Shown piece by piece: positions 1 through 5,618 of a stretch of 6,671 nt of DNA (within the stretch, counting starts at the first letter, position 1; each line of letters starts with the position of its first letter). Under the pieces are notes generated by a model that ran no database searches, had not been told where the DNA came from, and saw only the letters and a program-made list of their open reading frames with translations. Made by a program: the position numbers and the translations under genes. Source of the stretch: DASPXY01 sp038227745 (GTDB lineage: Bacteria > Planctomycetota > Planctomycetia > Gemmatales > Gemmataceae); assembly GCA_038227745.1 (NCBI GenBank), contig JBBRPS010000582.1, positions 1 to 6,671 of the forward strand. Direction: 5' to 3'.

Positions 1-50
1 AGCCGTTGCCGCTCCTCGTCCGTCAGGGTCACGAGGTACTTCTTGTTCAT
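1..50 (-). CDS. IS630-type transposase, N-terminus only (cut by window edge)
   Basis: Only the first 16 codons are in the window, reading MNKKYLVTLTDEERQR and then running off the left edge. This opening (a basic start, then Y-x-V-T-L-T-x-E-E-R) is the typical N-terminus of IS630/Tc1-mariner-type transposases, which begin with a helix-turn-helix DNA-binding domain and cut DNA with a DDE-type domain further on; that catalytic part lies outside the window. The ATG is supported by an AAGGA Shine-Dalgarno sequence 8 nt upstream (59-63 on the plus strand). It is divergent from the gene starting at 182. Whether the element is intact cannot be told. The family call rests on a short stretch recognised from memory; another small helix-turn-helix protein with the same start is possible. 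Confidence 0.62.
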   Translation of the reverse strand, partial: MNKKYLVTLTDEERQR

Positions 51-63
51 CGCGGAAATCCTT

Positions 64-95
64 CTCTTGGGAAGGGAAGAGTCTCTTCCCAAGAG
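64..95. repeat. 11-bp perfect inverted repeat upstream of the transposase
   Basis: CTCTTGGGAAG (64-74) is perfectly complementary to CTTCCCAAGAG (85-95) with a 10-nt spacer. A second, mutually exclusive pairing exists: GGGAAGAG (74-81) with CTCTTCCC (83-90) around a single central base. It lies directly upstream of the transposase Shine-Dalgarno, so it could be the subterminal or terminal palindrome of the IS, or an operator or attenuating hairpin in its leader. A TA dinucleotide (96-97), the target duplicated by IS630 elements, sits immediately outside the repeat, but the other end of the element is not in view. Confidence 0.55.
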
Positions 96-181
96 TAGGC
101 CCCGCAGTCAACCTTTCAATAAAACATGGACAAGGCACTAGAGTAAATCGCAGCAAATCGGTCTGGCCGAGAGGTGACCTG

Positions 182-1348
182 ATGAGCGAGTATCAGTATT
201 ACGAGTTCCTCGCCATCGACCGGCCGCTCAACGAGGCGGCCCTGAAACACGTCCGCTCCCTCTCGACCCGCGCCGACATCACGCCGACCAGCTTCGTGAA
301 CGTCTACCATTGAGGAGACTTCCGCGGCGACCCGAACAAGCTGGTGGAGAAGTACTACGACGCCTTCCTCCACCTCGCGAACTGGGGTTCTCGCCAGCTG
401 ATGCTGCGCGTGCCCTGTGCCCTGGTCGATGTCGAGGCGTTCAAGCCGTACTGCACGGACGACGGGCTGTCGCTGCGGGTCGCGGGCGAAAACGTGGTCC
501 TGGACATTCGCGCGGACGAGGATGAGGGCGACGGCTGGGAGGAGGGCGAGGGCTGGCTGGCGTCCCTGGTCCCGCTGCGGGGAGAGTTGCTGGCGGGCGA
601 CCTCCGCCCGCTGTACCTCGCCTGGCTGTGCGGGATTCGTTACGCCGACAAGGACGACGACACGCCCGAACCGCCCGTGCCGCCGGGCCTGGGCAAGCTG
701 TCGGCGGCGCAGAGTCGCCTGGTAGACTTCCTCCAGATCGACCCCGACCTCGTCGAGGTTGCGGGCCGGGCGGGGACCGGGGAGGCGCCGGCGGGGCCGT
801 CGCGCGCGGAGATGACGGCGTGGCTCGCGGGCCTGCCGGGGGATGAGAAGGATGCCCTGCTGCTGCAGCTGATGGAGGGCGAAGGGGCCTACCTCGGCGT
901 GCAGCTGCTGCGCCGCTTTCAACAGGATCGGCAGGGGAAGCGGAAGTCGTCCGGAGAGTCGGCGGAGGCCAGGGAGCCACGGCGGACGGTGGCGGAGTTG
1001 CTCGCCGCGGCCGGACGTCTGGAGGAGGAAAAGCGGCGCCGCAAGAAGGCGGCGGCGGAGCGGAAGGCCGCCGCGGAGGCCCGCAAGCGGGCGGAAGAGC
1101 GGACCAGGCACCTCGACGCCATCGCCCCGCGTGCCAGCGAGCTGTGGCAGGAAATCGCTCCGCTGATCGAGACGAAGCTGCCGAAGGAGTACGACCGGGC
1201 CGTGCAGATTCTCAAGGATTTGTGGGATCTGGCCGAGCGCTCCGGCAAGCGCGAGGAGACGGCGGCGCGGATCCGGGCGCTGCGGGAACAGCACGCGCGG
1301 AAGCGGACGTTGCTCCAGCGCCTGGACCGGGTCGGCCTGCCGAAGTGA
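182..1348 (+). pseudogene. Uncharacterised 'SEYQYYEF' family protein, interrupted by in-frame TGA at codon 44
   Basis: The reading frame opens at ATG 182, preceded by a good Shine-Dalgarno (GAGGTGA, 171-177), and begins MSEYQYYEFLAIDRPL. This start is familiar from a family of uncharacterised proteins in Planctomycetes and Actinobacteria. The frame is interrupted once, by TGA at 311-313 (codon 44, in VNVYH-stop-GDFRGD), and then stays open to TGA at 1346-1348, 388 codon positions in all. From memory, relatives have Trp here (YxWGDF), so one G-to-A transition explains the stop. Downstream the protein continues with YYDAFLHLANWGSRQLMLRV (about residues 58-77), an acidic Asp/Glu/Gly segment (about 112-125), an LRPLYLAWL motif (about 141-149), a Pro-rich PPVPPGLG hinge (about 164-171), and a charged Lys/Arg/Glu/Ala-rich stretch predicted to be coiled coil (about 270-315). 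No signal peptide or membrane helix is seen. TGA serves as the normal stop for several neighbours and for this gene, so recoding to Trp is unlikely. It is either a recent pseudogene, a sequencing error, or a shortened protein starting at GTG 344. Function unknown. Confidence 0.75.
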
Positions 1349-1359
1349 GCGGATCCGCG

Positions 1360-1385
1360 CGCCCGCGGACAACCGTCCGCGGGCG
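1360..1385. terminator. Strong GC hairpin between convergent genes
   Basis: CGCCCGCGGAC (1360-1370) pairs perfectly with GTCCGCGGGCG (1375-1385) around an AACC loop. It begins 12 bases after the stop of the plus-strand gene and ends 24 bases from the stop of the convergent minus-strand gene, the position expected of a shared bidirectional terminator. There is no U-tract on either side, so it may act mainly as an mRNA 3'-end stabiliser or in a Rho-assisted terminator. Confidence 0.55.
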
Positions 1386-1409
1386 GCGAAGGCCGGTCAG
1401 GTTCGCGCA

Positions 1410-1595
1410 TTACTTCATGTACCACGGCTCGGCCGGCTGGGCCTTCTTCGCCCCTCCTTCCGGCGCGAACGCCACGTAGCCCAGCACGCCGAGGTAGGCG
1501 AGGAAGGCATAGAGCGGGAAGAAGTCGAACATGTAGGTAAACGCAACGACAATTCCGCCCAGGCACGCAGTCGCGATCACGTTCATCTGCTTCAC
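1410..1595 (-). CDS. Small membrane protein, two transmembrane segments (61 aa)
   Basis: I do not recognise a named family. The preferred start is the GTG at 1593-1595, because GGAGG (1604-1608) lies exactly 8 nt upstream; the ATG three codons later (1584-1586) would be 17 nt from it, and the longer upstream frame has no ribosome binding site and an unconvincing sequence. The 61-residue product starts MKQMNVIATACLGG and has two hydrophobic segments at about residues 5-22 and 25-44 (ending LAYLGVLGYVAFAP). A short charged tail, EGGAKKAQPAEPWYMK, follows. The short turn (around FDFFP) and positively charged termini suggest a helical hairpin in the cytoplasmic membrane with both ends inside, though topology is not certain. 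It stands alone, convergent with the gene at 182-1348 and separated from the kinase gene by about 310 bases. Confidence 0.68.
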   Translation of the reverse strand: MKQMNVIATACLGGIVVAFTYMFDFFPLYAFLAYLGVLGYVAFAPEGGAKKAQPAEPWYMK

Positions 1596-1808
1596 GGAAT
1601 GCACCTCCGAACGACAGGTGACGACGGTGTCAAACACCCCTCCGGAAACATAGGTCACGATTCGCGGATCGGGCAAATCGCGAAGTCGAAAAACGCCCGG
1701 GTGTCGCCCCTGTCAAGATACGCCGGGCGTGAACCGCAACAGGCACAACGCGGAGCCCCGTGGCCCACCGCCGTCCCGAATCCTCCGCATTCTCCGGGCG
1801 CGGAGGCG

Positions 1809-1858
1809 AATAACATTAATAACAGATACTTTTAGTATAATACTATTTCTGTTTGAAA
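1809..1858. other. AT-rich island with nested palindromes and a consensus TATAAT
   Basis: This stretch is almost wholly A/T in a strongly GC-rich window. It contains three alternating arms, ATACT (1826-1830), AGTAT (1834-1838) and ATACT (1840-1844), so the middle arm can pair with either neighbour. A perfect TATAAT sits at 1836-1841 on the plus strand and a near-consensus TATACT on the minus strand, but neither has a recognisable -35 element at the usual distance. Possible roles are a bidirectional promoter, a protein-binding operator, an unwinding-prone site beside the hairpin, or a remnant of acquired DNA. The sequence does not decide between these. Confidence 0.4.
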
Positions 1859-1862
1859 ACCA

Positions 1863-1877
1863 CGCCGCTTCGCGGCG
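1863..1877 (-). terminator. Compact GC hairpin 30 nt beyond the kinase-FGE stop
   Basis: CGCCGC (1863-1868) pairs perfectly with GCGGCG (1872-1877). On the minus strand the loop reads GAA, and the stem is followed by TGG and then TTTT (1856-1859). This fits a Rho-independent terminator for the vWA-PP2C-kinase operon. A short hairpin at this distance downstream of a variable region is also a known cis element of diversity-generating retroelement targets, where it promotes retrohoming. The canonical loop there is four bases of GRNA type, which this is not exactly. Confidence 0.5.
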
Positions 1878-1907
1878 AGGAGGTAAAACCGTAAAAGAGC
1901 GAAGAAG

Positions 1908-3854
1908 TTACGGGGTCCTCACGCCGAGACGAACGACCACGCGGAAGCCGAAGATGAGGTCGCGGTAGCCGGGGTCGATCCTGAGGCGCTGGGCCGAGCG
2001 GCAACCGATGCCGTTGTCGTCCCACGACCCGCCGCGCAGCACACGGCAGTTCTCGGAACTCGATTTGGGACCTTGAGGATCTTCAATAGGGCTATTCCTG
2101 TAGTAGTCCTTGTCATACCAGTCCTGGCACCACTCCCAGGCATTGCCGTGCATGTCATATAGCCCCAGGCGGTTCGGCTCGTACGAACCCACTCGACAGG
2201 TACGGCTCAGGCCTTTGCCTTTGGTGCCACCGCCGTATGGATTTTCCGCCCCGAAGTTGGCCTGCCCGAAGGAGAGTGAAGAGCTAGGCTTGAGGAAGTG
2301 GAAAGGCGCCGGGGAAGAAACAGGCCCTCCCCGACAAGTGTATTCCCATTCCGCCTCGGTCGGCAAATGGTACACCCGTTCAGCCTTTTGCTCTTTTGTT
2401 AGCGCAGACAGCCGCTTGCAGAACTCCACGGCGTCCTCCCAGCTCACCTGCTCCACGGGGAACTCGCCGGTGTCCAGGCCCGCCACCTTTTCCTTGCCGC
2501 CTCTCTCTGCCGAGAAGTAACTGGGGTTCTTGCCCATGACCTCCCGATACTGGGCCTGCGTCACCTCATAGACACCCATGTAGAACGGCTTCGTGATCTC
2601 CACGTCGTGCTCCTCCTCATTGCCCTTCCCATACAGGTCGCGCCCCTGTTCGGTCGCGGGCGAACCCATGCGGAACTTGCCTTTCGGGATGAGCTTCAGT
2701 TTCATACCGATCGAGTTCGTGATCTCCGGCTCCAGGGCTGGCACGGGCGGCGCCTTCGCACGTGGTCCGGCCGAAGCTGGAGCGAACTGCGGGGGTTCCC
2801 ACCAGCGCCCGGAGGTTCCCGGTGCTGGTTTCACCGTTGGGGCGCTGGGCTCAAACCGCGGGACCGGCCGGGCTGTCCCCCCGCCGCCGAGCAACCCATC
2901 GACCTGCTTCTGCTGGGCAGCCGACAGCGGTGCCACCTGCCCGTCGTCCACCAGGTCTTTCAGCAAGGGGACATCGTTGAGAGGGGCCTGCGCTGCCAGA
3001 GCCACGTGACCTGCCAGGGCGCGCACCGTCGGGTCGGGGTGCTTCCACAACTCACGTAGCAGGGCGGAGCTGCCGGGCTCCTCAAAGTCAGCCTGGCGGA
3101 ACAGCAGGTTGTCGCCGTTGTCGTAGCGGGTCCACAGCGCCGCGCCGCCGATGGCCAGGCAGCGCAGCGCCGTGTAGATCGCCAGGTGCGAGAAACGGTC
3201 CACTTCGAGGCTGTAGATGCTGTCGCGCTGCCGCTGCGGATGCTGGAAGCTCGCGTGGCCGAGTTCCCCCGAAGGGCTCTGCGCCAGAGTCGGCACCCAC
3301 ATGCCGTCGTAGTCGATCAGGCGCAGCCCCAGCTTGTCGTCCCCACGGGGCACCAGCAGTACGTTGCCGTGCTGCAAGTCTGCGTGGGCGATCCGTGCCT
3401 CGCGGAGTTGCCTGGCGAGGGACACCCACATCTGCGCCAACTTCTGCAGTAACTGTGGCTTATCCAGATGATCCTGGATAAAGGTGTTGAGAGTAAACCC
3501 CTCGACCCAGCGCATCTTCAGAACGGGATACCATGCCCCGCGGATGCGGATACCCCGGTCGAGGTACTGGAACTGCACCGCGAAGGGCAGGTTGGCCTGC
3601 TGCAGGTGCGTACTGATCGCCTGATAGCGCTGCTGGAGGCCGTCCACCCGGCGGGTGAAGCACTTGACCGCCCAGCTTTGCCCGCCATCGTGCGCCCGCA
3701 CCTCGTAGACGTCAGCGAAGTTGCCGGAGCGGGGCATGGGCAGGCCCAGCGGGTTCAGGGCCGGCGTGCCCCGGCGCAGGTCGGGATCCTCAAAGCACAG
3801 GTCGGGACTTTGGATCGCCTCGTTGTAGTCCGTCCCTTGCGGCCAGAAGTCCAT
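1908..3854 (-). CDS. Ser/Thr protein kinase fused to a C-terminal FGE/SUMF1-type (C-type-lectin fold) domain
   Basis: This 648-residue protein is the last gene of the operon. Its ATG (3852-3854) follows GGAGGAG (3862-3868) at a 7-nt spacing, 20 nt after the PP2C stop. The kinase domain covers about residues 40-290: a Gly-rich loop SGNFADVY (43-50), the ATP-anchoring Lys in WAVKCF (K64), the catalytic loop HADLQHGN (157-164, Asp159, Asn164; HAD instead of HRD) and the metal-binding LIDYDG (179-184, in place of DFG). These variant motifs are typical of the kinases found in vWA-PP2C-kinase triads. A Pro-rich linker (about 326-376) leads to an FGE-sulfatase domain (about 378-642), shown by NSIGMKLKLIPKGKFRMGS, PVEQVSWEDAVEFCKRL, YHLPTEAEWEYTCRGG, GLYDMHGNAWEWCQDWY and RVLRGGSW...GFRVV. 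The paired cysteines of catalytic FGE (the YCxRYR region) are missing; only CRSA is present, so the domain probably binds a ligand instead of oxidising cysteine. No signal peptide or membrane segment, so cytoplasmic. The 3' end resembles a DGR variable region. Confident in both domains; the partner and substrate are unknown. Confidence 0.92.
   Translation of the reverse strand: MDFWPQGTDYNEAIQSPDLCFEDPDLRRGTPALNPLGLPMPRSGNFADVYEVRAHDGGQSWAVKCFTRRVDGLQQRYQAISTHLQQANLPFAVQFQYLDRGIRIRGAWYPVLKMRWVEGFTLNTFIQDHLDKPQLLQKLAQMWVSLARQLREARIAHADLQHGNVLLVPRGDDKLGLRLIDYDGMWVPTLAQSPSGELGHASFQHPQRQRDSIYSLEVDRFSHLAIYTALRCLAIGGAALWTRYDNGDNLLFRQADFEEPGSSALLRELWKHPDPTVRALAGHVALAAQAPLNDVPLLKDLVDDGQVAPLSAAQQKQVDGLLGGGGTARPVPRFEPSAPTVKPAPGTSGRWWEPPQFAPASAGPRAKAPPVPALEPEITNSIGMKLKLIPKGKFRMGSPATEQGRDLYGKGNEEEHDVEITKPFYMGVYEVTQAQYREVMGKNPSYFSAERGGKEKVAGLDTGEFPVEQVSWEDAVEFCKRLSALTKEQKAERVYHLPTEAEWEYTCRGGPVSSPAPFHFLKPSSSLSFGQANFGAENPYGGGTKGKGLSRTCRVGSYEPNRLGLYDMHGNAWEWCQDWYDKDYYRNSPIEDPQGPKSSSENCRVLRGGSWDDNGIGCRSAQRLRIDPGYRDLIFGFRVVVRLGVRTP
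1950..2021 (-). other. Candidate DGR-type variable region at the 3' end of the kinase-FGE gene
   Basis: These bases encode residues 612-635, between the invariant RVLRGGSW and GFRVV blocks of the FGE fold. The positions that vary in known retroelement-diversified FGE-fold proteins are here GAC, GAC, AAC, GGC, ATC, then CTC, ATC, GAC, GGC, TAC, GAC, CTC, ATC and TTC. All fourteen are NNC and so one or two adenine substitutions from AAC, the codon enriched in DGR template repeats. The framework residues (CRSA, R, P, R, GFRVV) are conserved. No reverse transcriptase or template repeat is in the window, and high third-position C is general in this DNA, so this is a hypothesis, not a demonstrated variable region. 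Confidence 0.4.
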
Positions 3855-3874
3855 GGGCGTGCTCCTCCAGGATG

Positions 3875-4642
3875 TCAGGTTTCTCTTCCGAAGCCGATGG
3901 CCAGCAAGGTCACGTCGTCGTTGCGCAGGCCGCCGGCGTTTCGTAAGTCGTTGACCAAAGCCGCGAACGCCTGCGCGGGGACGGGGTCGGCGAGCACCGC
4001 TTCCAGACTCTCCCAGGGGCGGAAGCCGCCCTCGTCCCGCTCCAGGAACCACTGAGCCAGTGCGTCGGTCATCAGCCAGAACCGATCCCCGTCGCACCAG
4101 TCCCCGCTCGTCCAGATCTCCCTCTCCCGTAGGCCCCGCGCCGCCGGCGTGCGCGAGCCGACCAGCCACGGCGTCGTACTGAAGTCCTGGGAGCGCTTGA
4201 CGGGGAAAGCTCGGTACAGCCGCCCTTGCCGCACCTGGAACAGGCAGCTGTCGCCGACCGCCACCGCCCGCCACCGGCGCCTGCCGAACGGCCAGTTCGC
4301 CGGCGTCACGACCACGCCCAGGAAAGTGGCAAAGGCACCCTGCTCCACCTTGGTCTCGGCGTACCAGGGCAGCGGCCGGCCCTCGATCTCGGCCGCCCAG
4401 CACTGCTGGAGCGGCGGGAGCCAGGCCGCCCACGGTCCCGGTTGCTTCACCGCCGCCTGCACGAAGCCTTCCGCCAGGAGCTGCGCCCAGCGCCGGGCGA
4501 AGGCGCTCTCCGAGGCGCCGTCCGCGATGGCAAACCGGCCGCGGCCGACGTCCGCCGCAGCAGCGTCCTCGTACTCCTCGGCCGCGTTGCCGTCCTTGGG
4601 CAAGGAGAACGTCTGTACCTGGAGCTGCAGGATGCCGGGCAT
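3875..4642 (-). CDS. PP2C-type protein serine/threonine phosphatase (255 aa)
   Basis: This is the middle gene of the triad. It encodes a cytoplasmic metal-dependent phosphatase of the PPM/PP2C family, expected to reverse phosphorylation by the kinase encoded next to it. The metal-binding motifs are in the usual order: acidic pair in EYEDAAA (E25, D26), IADGASES (D41, G42), AVGDS (G130, D131), a TDA motif (D193, in the usual TDG/SDG position) and RNDDVTLLAIG (D242, D243). The ADGASES form, with no GG after the DG, is typical of PP2Cs in TerY-P-like triads as I remember them. The length is usual for a lone catalytic domain. The ATG (4640-4642) begins 3 nt after the vWA stop with only a weak GCGGTGA ribosome binding site inside the vWA gene's end, so translation is probably coupled to vWA. 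The kinase start is 20 nt downstream. Confidence 0.9.
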   Translation of the reverse strand: MPGILQLQVQTFSLPKDGNAAEEYEDAAAADVGRGRFAIADGASESAFARRWAQLLAEGFVQAAVKQPGPWAAWLPPLQQCWAAEIEGRPLPWYAETKVEQGAFATFLGVVVTPANWPFGRRRWRAVAVGDSCLFQVRQGRLYRAFPVKRSQDFSTTPWLVGSRTPAARGLREREIWTSGDWCDGDRFWLMTDALAQWFLERDEGGFRPWESLEAVLADPVPAQAFAALVNDLRNAGGLRNDDVTLLAIGFGRET

Positions 4643-4645
4643 TGT

Positions 4646-5491
4646 TCACCGCAGGTTGCGGGCATCGACGCGCGTGCCGATGTCGAGGAAGCGGATGACG
4701 GACACGAGGTCGGCGTTGAAGACGAAGCCTCGGGTGGTCTCCGTAACGGAGAAGCCCTCACGCTGGGCGGTCCCGCGCACCGGCGGCGGCAGGACACTGG
4801 ACATGCGGAACAACCGTTGGGCGAACTGATCGGGCAAGCCGATTTCGCTGTCGGGGAATTCAATGGCACGGGCGCTGAGCGACGACAGGTGGAGGTTGAA
4901 GAGCAGGAGGTTGCCGTCCTCGCTCTCCAGCTCACGCAGGTCGTGGGCGATGGGCTCGGGGTCGCCGTCGGTGGCATCGCCGTCGGTGATGTTGACCACC
5001 AGCGGCGGGTAACAAAACGGCGAGATGGCCAGGAAGCCCTTGAGGACATCGACCGCGAGTGCCAGTGCGGTACACATGGGGGTGGCCCCGTCCGCGACCG
5101 GGTCGAACCACACCGGGAATCGGCTGACCTGATCCACCAGCCCGCCTGCGCCGTCCTCGACCTTGCGTGTCCGTGTCTCGACGCGCAGCGGGTGGTTGGC
5201 CGCCTCACTGATCGGGACAAGCATCTTGCCGGCCAGGCCACCCCCGAACGCCGGGGCGATCCGGTTGGAGCCGTAACCGAGGACGCCGACGTGGTAGTAG
5301 TCGCGGACGCCCTCGGCCTTGGCGCACCGAAGCACGAGGGTCTGCAACAGCCGATTGACCGCGTCGGCAACGCCGTCCGCCTTCTTCCTGCGCGAGTCCC
5401 CGCCGAAGGGGTCCGCCATGGACCCCGACTGGTCGATCAGGAACAGGAAGCACGACGGGTTCGTCCGGCTAATTTCCGCCCGGTACGGCAT
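4646..5491 (-). CDS. vWA-domain protein, TerY-like (281 aa)
   Basis: First gene of the operon. It encodes a von Willebrand factor type A domain with a complete metal-ion-dependent adhesion site: DQSGSM (D20, S22, S24), the Thr of GATPM (T137) and the Asp of NITDGDATDGD (D170). The hydrophobic strand CFLFLID precedes the first motif. There is no signal peptide, so it acts in the cytoplasm and is not an adhesin. In the triads described as TerY-P, such a vWA protein is coupled to a PP2C phosphatase and a kinase and is thought to scaffold or sense metal or stress signals; that role is inferred here from gene order and similarity. The start is ATG 5489-5491, with GGGAG (5499-5503) 7 nt upstream. 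The gene ends 3 nt before the PP2C start. The last 40 residues (TRGFVFNADLVSVIRFLDIG) form a conserved tail of these proteins. I withhold the symbol terY because tellurite function is not shown. Confidence 0.9.
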   Translation of the reverse strand: MPYRAEISRTNPSCFLFLIDQSGSMADPFGGDSRRKKADGVADAVNRLLQTLVLRCAKAEGVRDYYHVGVLGYGSNRIAPAFGGGLAGKMLVPISEAANHPLRVETRTRKVEDGAGGLVDQVSRFPVWFDPVADGATPMCTALALAVDVLKGFLAISPFCYPPLVVNITDGDATDGDPEPIAHDLRELESEDGNLLLFNLHLSSLSARAIEFPDSEIGLPDQFAQRLFRMSSVLPPPVRGTAQREGFSVTETTRGFVFNADLVSVIRFLDIGTRVDARNLR

Positions 5492-5618
5492 GACGGCGCT
5501 CCCGGAAAGGGACGAGGGCGGAGGAGCGGCAGCCTCCGAGATCGCATACGGATGACAGATTCAGCAGGAATTGACGAATTGTAGGCAAGGAGTCGCCACG
5601 GCGGGCGCAACCCCCGGC
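5492..5618 (-). promoter_or_regulatory. Leader region of the vWA-PP2C-kinase operon
   Basis: This 127-base gap separates the lipoprotein stop from the vWA start on the same strand, and is the most likely place for the triad's own promoter. It holds a 6-bp hairpin, CGGAGG/CCTCCG (5519-5524 with 5533-5538, 8-nt loop), in the presumed 5' leader, and a more AT-rich patch at about 5560-5582 containing AATTGACGAATT (5569-5580). No confident -35/-10 pair was found, and read-through from the lipoprotein gene remains possible. Confidence 0.3.

Larger units (their letters stand above)
1596..1907. other. Gene-free interval with several small inverted repeats and an AT-rich island
   Basis: No convincing gene is found on either strand; the short frames present lack ribosome binding sites and have shadow-like composition. 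Visible structure comprises GGTGT/ACACC (1626-1638), TTCGCG/CGCGAA (1661-1666 with 1679-1684) and ACGCCCGG/CCGGGCGT (1693-1700 with 1723-1730, 22-nt loop). Beyond these lie an AT-rich island (1809-1858) and a compact GC hairpin (1863-1877) nearest the kinase gene stop. The right-hand part is the 3' untranslated region of the kinase operon and the left-hand part should contain the promoter of the small membrane protein, but no clear -35/-10 pair is seen for it. Confidence 0.6.

Noticed and set aside
311..313. Selenocysteine at the in-frame TGA
   Set aside because: There is no obvious SECIS-like hairpin at the required spacing, the family residue is remembered as Trp and not Cys, and the context is not a redox motif.
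116..1372. A 418-codon minus-strand open frame opposite the 'SEYQYYEF' gene
   Set aside because: The sequence is Arg/Pro/Leu-rich with no recognisable domain, and the plus strand carries a gene with a good ribosome binding site and familiar family start.
1596..1907. A DGR template repeat or accessory gene downstream of the candidate variable region
   Set aside because: I looked for a sequence resembling the 1950-2024 region here and elsewhere in the window and found none, and no frame has reverse transcriptase motifs.
1599..1968. Short plus-strand frames in the gene-free interval, including one after an AGGAGG at 1878-1883
   Set aside because: No start codon lies at a proper distance after AGGAGG (the next bases give no ATG, GTG or TTG in range), and the peptides look random.
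3855..4649. Upstream extension of the kinase frame to 4649 (913 residues)
   Set aside because: The extra 265 residues are an out-of-frame translation of the PP2C gene, whose own frame has all phosphatase motifs; the ATG at 3854 has a strong ribosome binding site.
4226..5584. A 452-codon plus-strand open frame antisense to the PP2C and vWA genes
   Set aside because: It covers both real genes on the other strand, its product is low-complexity Arg/Gly/Ala/Pro-rich without motifs, and no ribosome binding site is evident. Long antisense frames are expected in GC-rich DNA.
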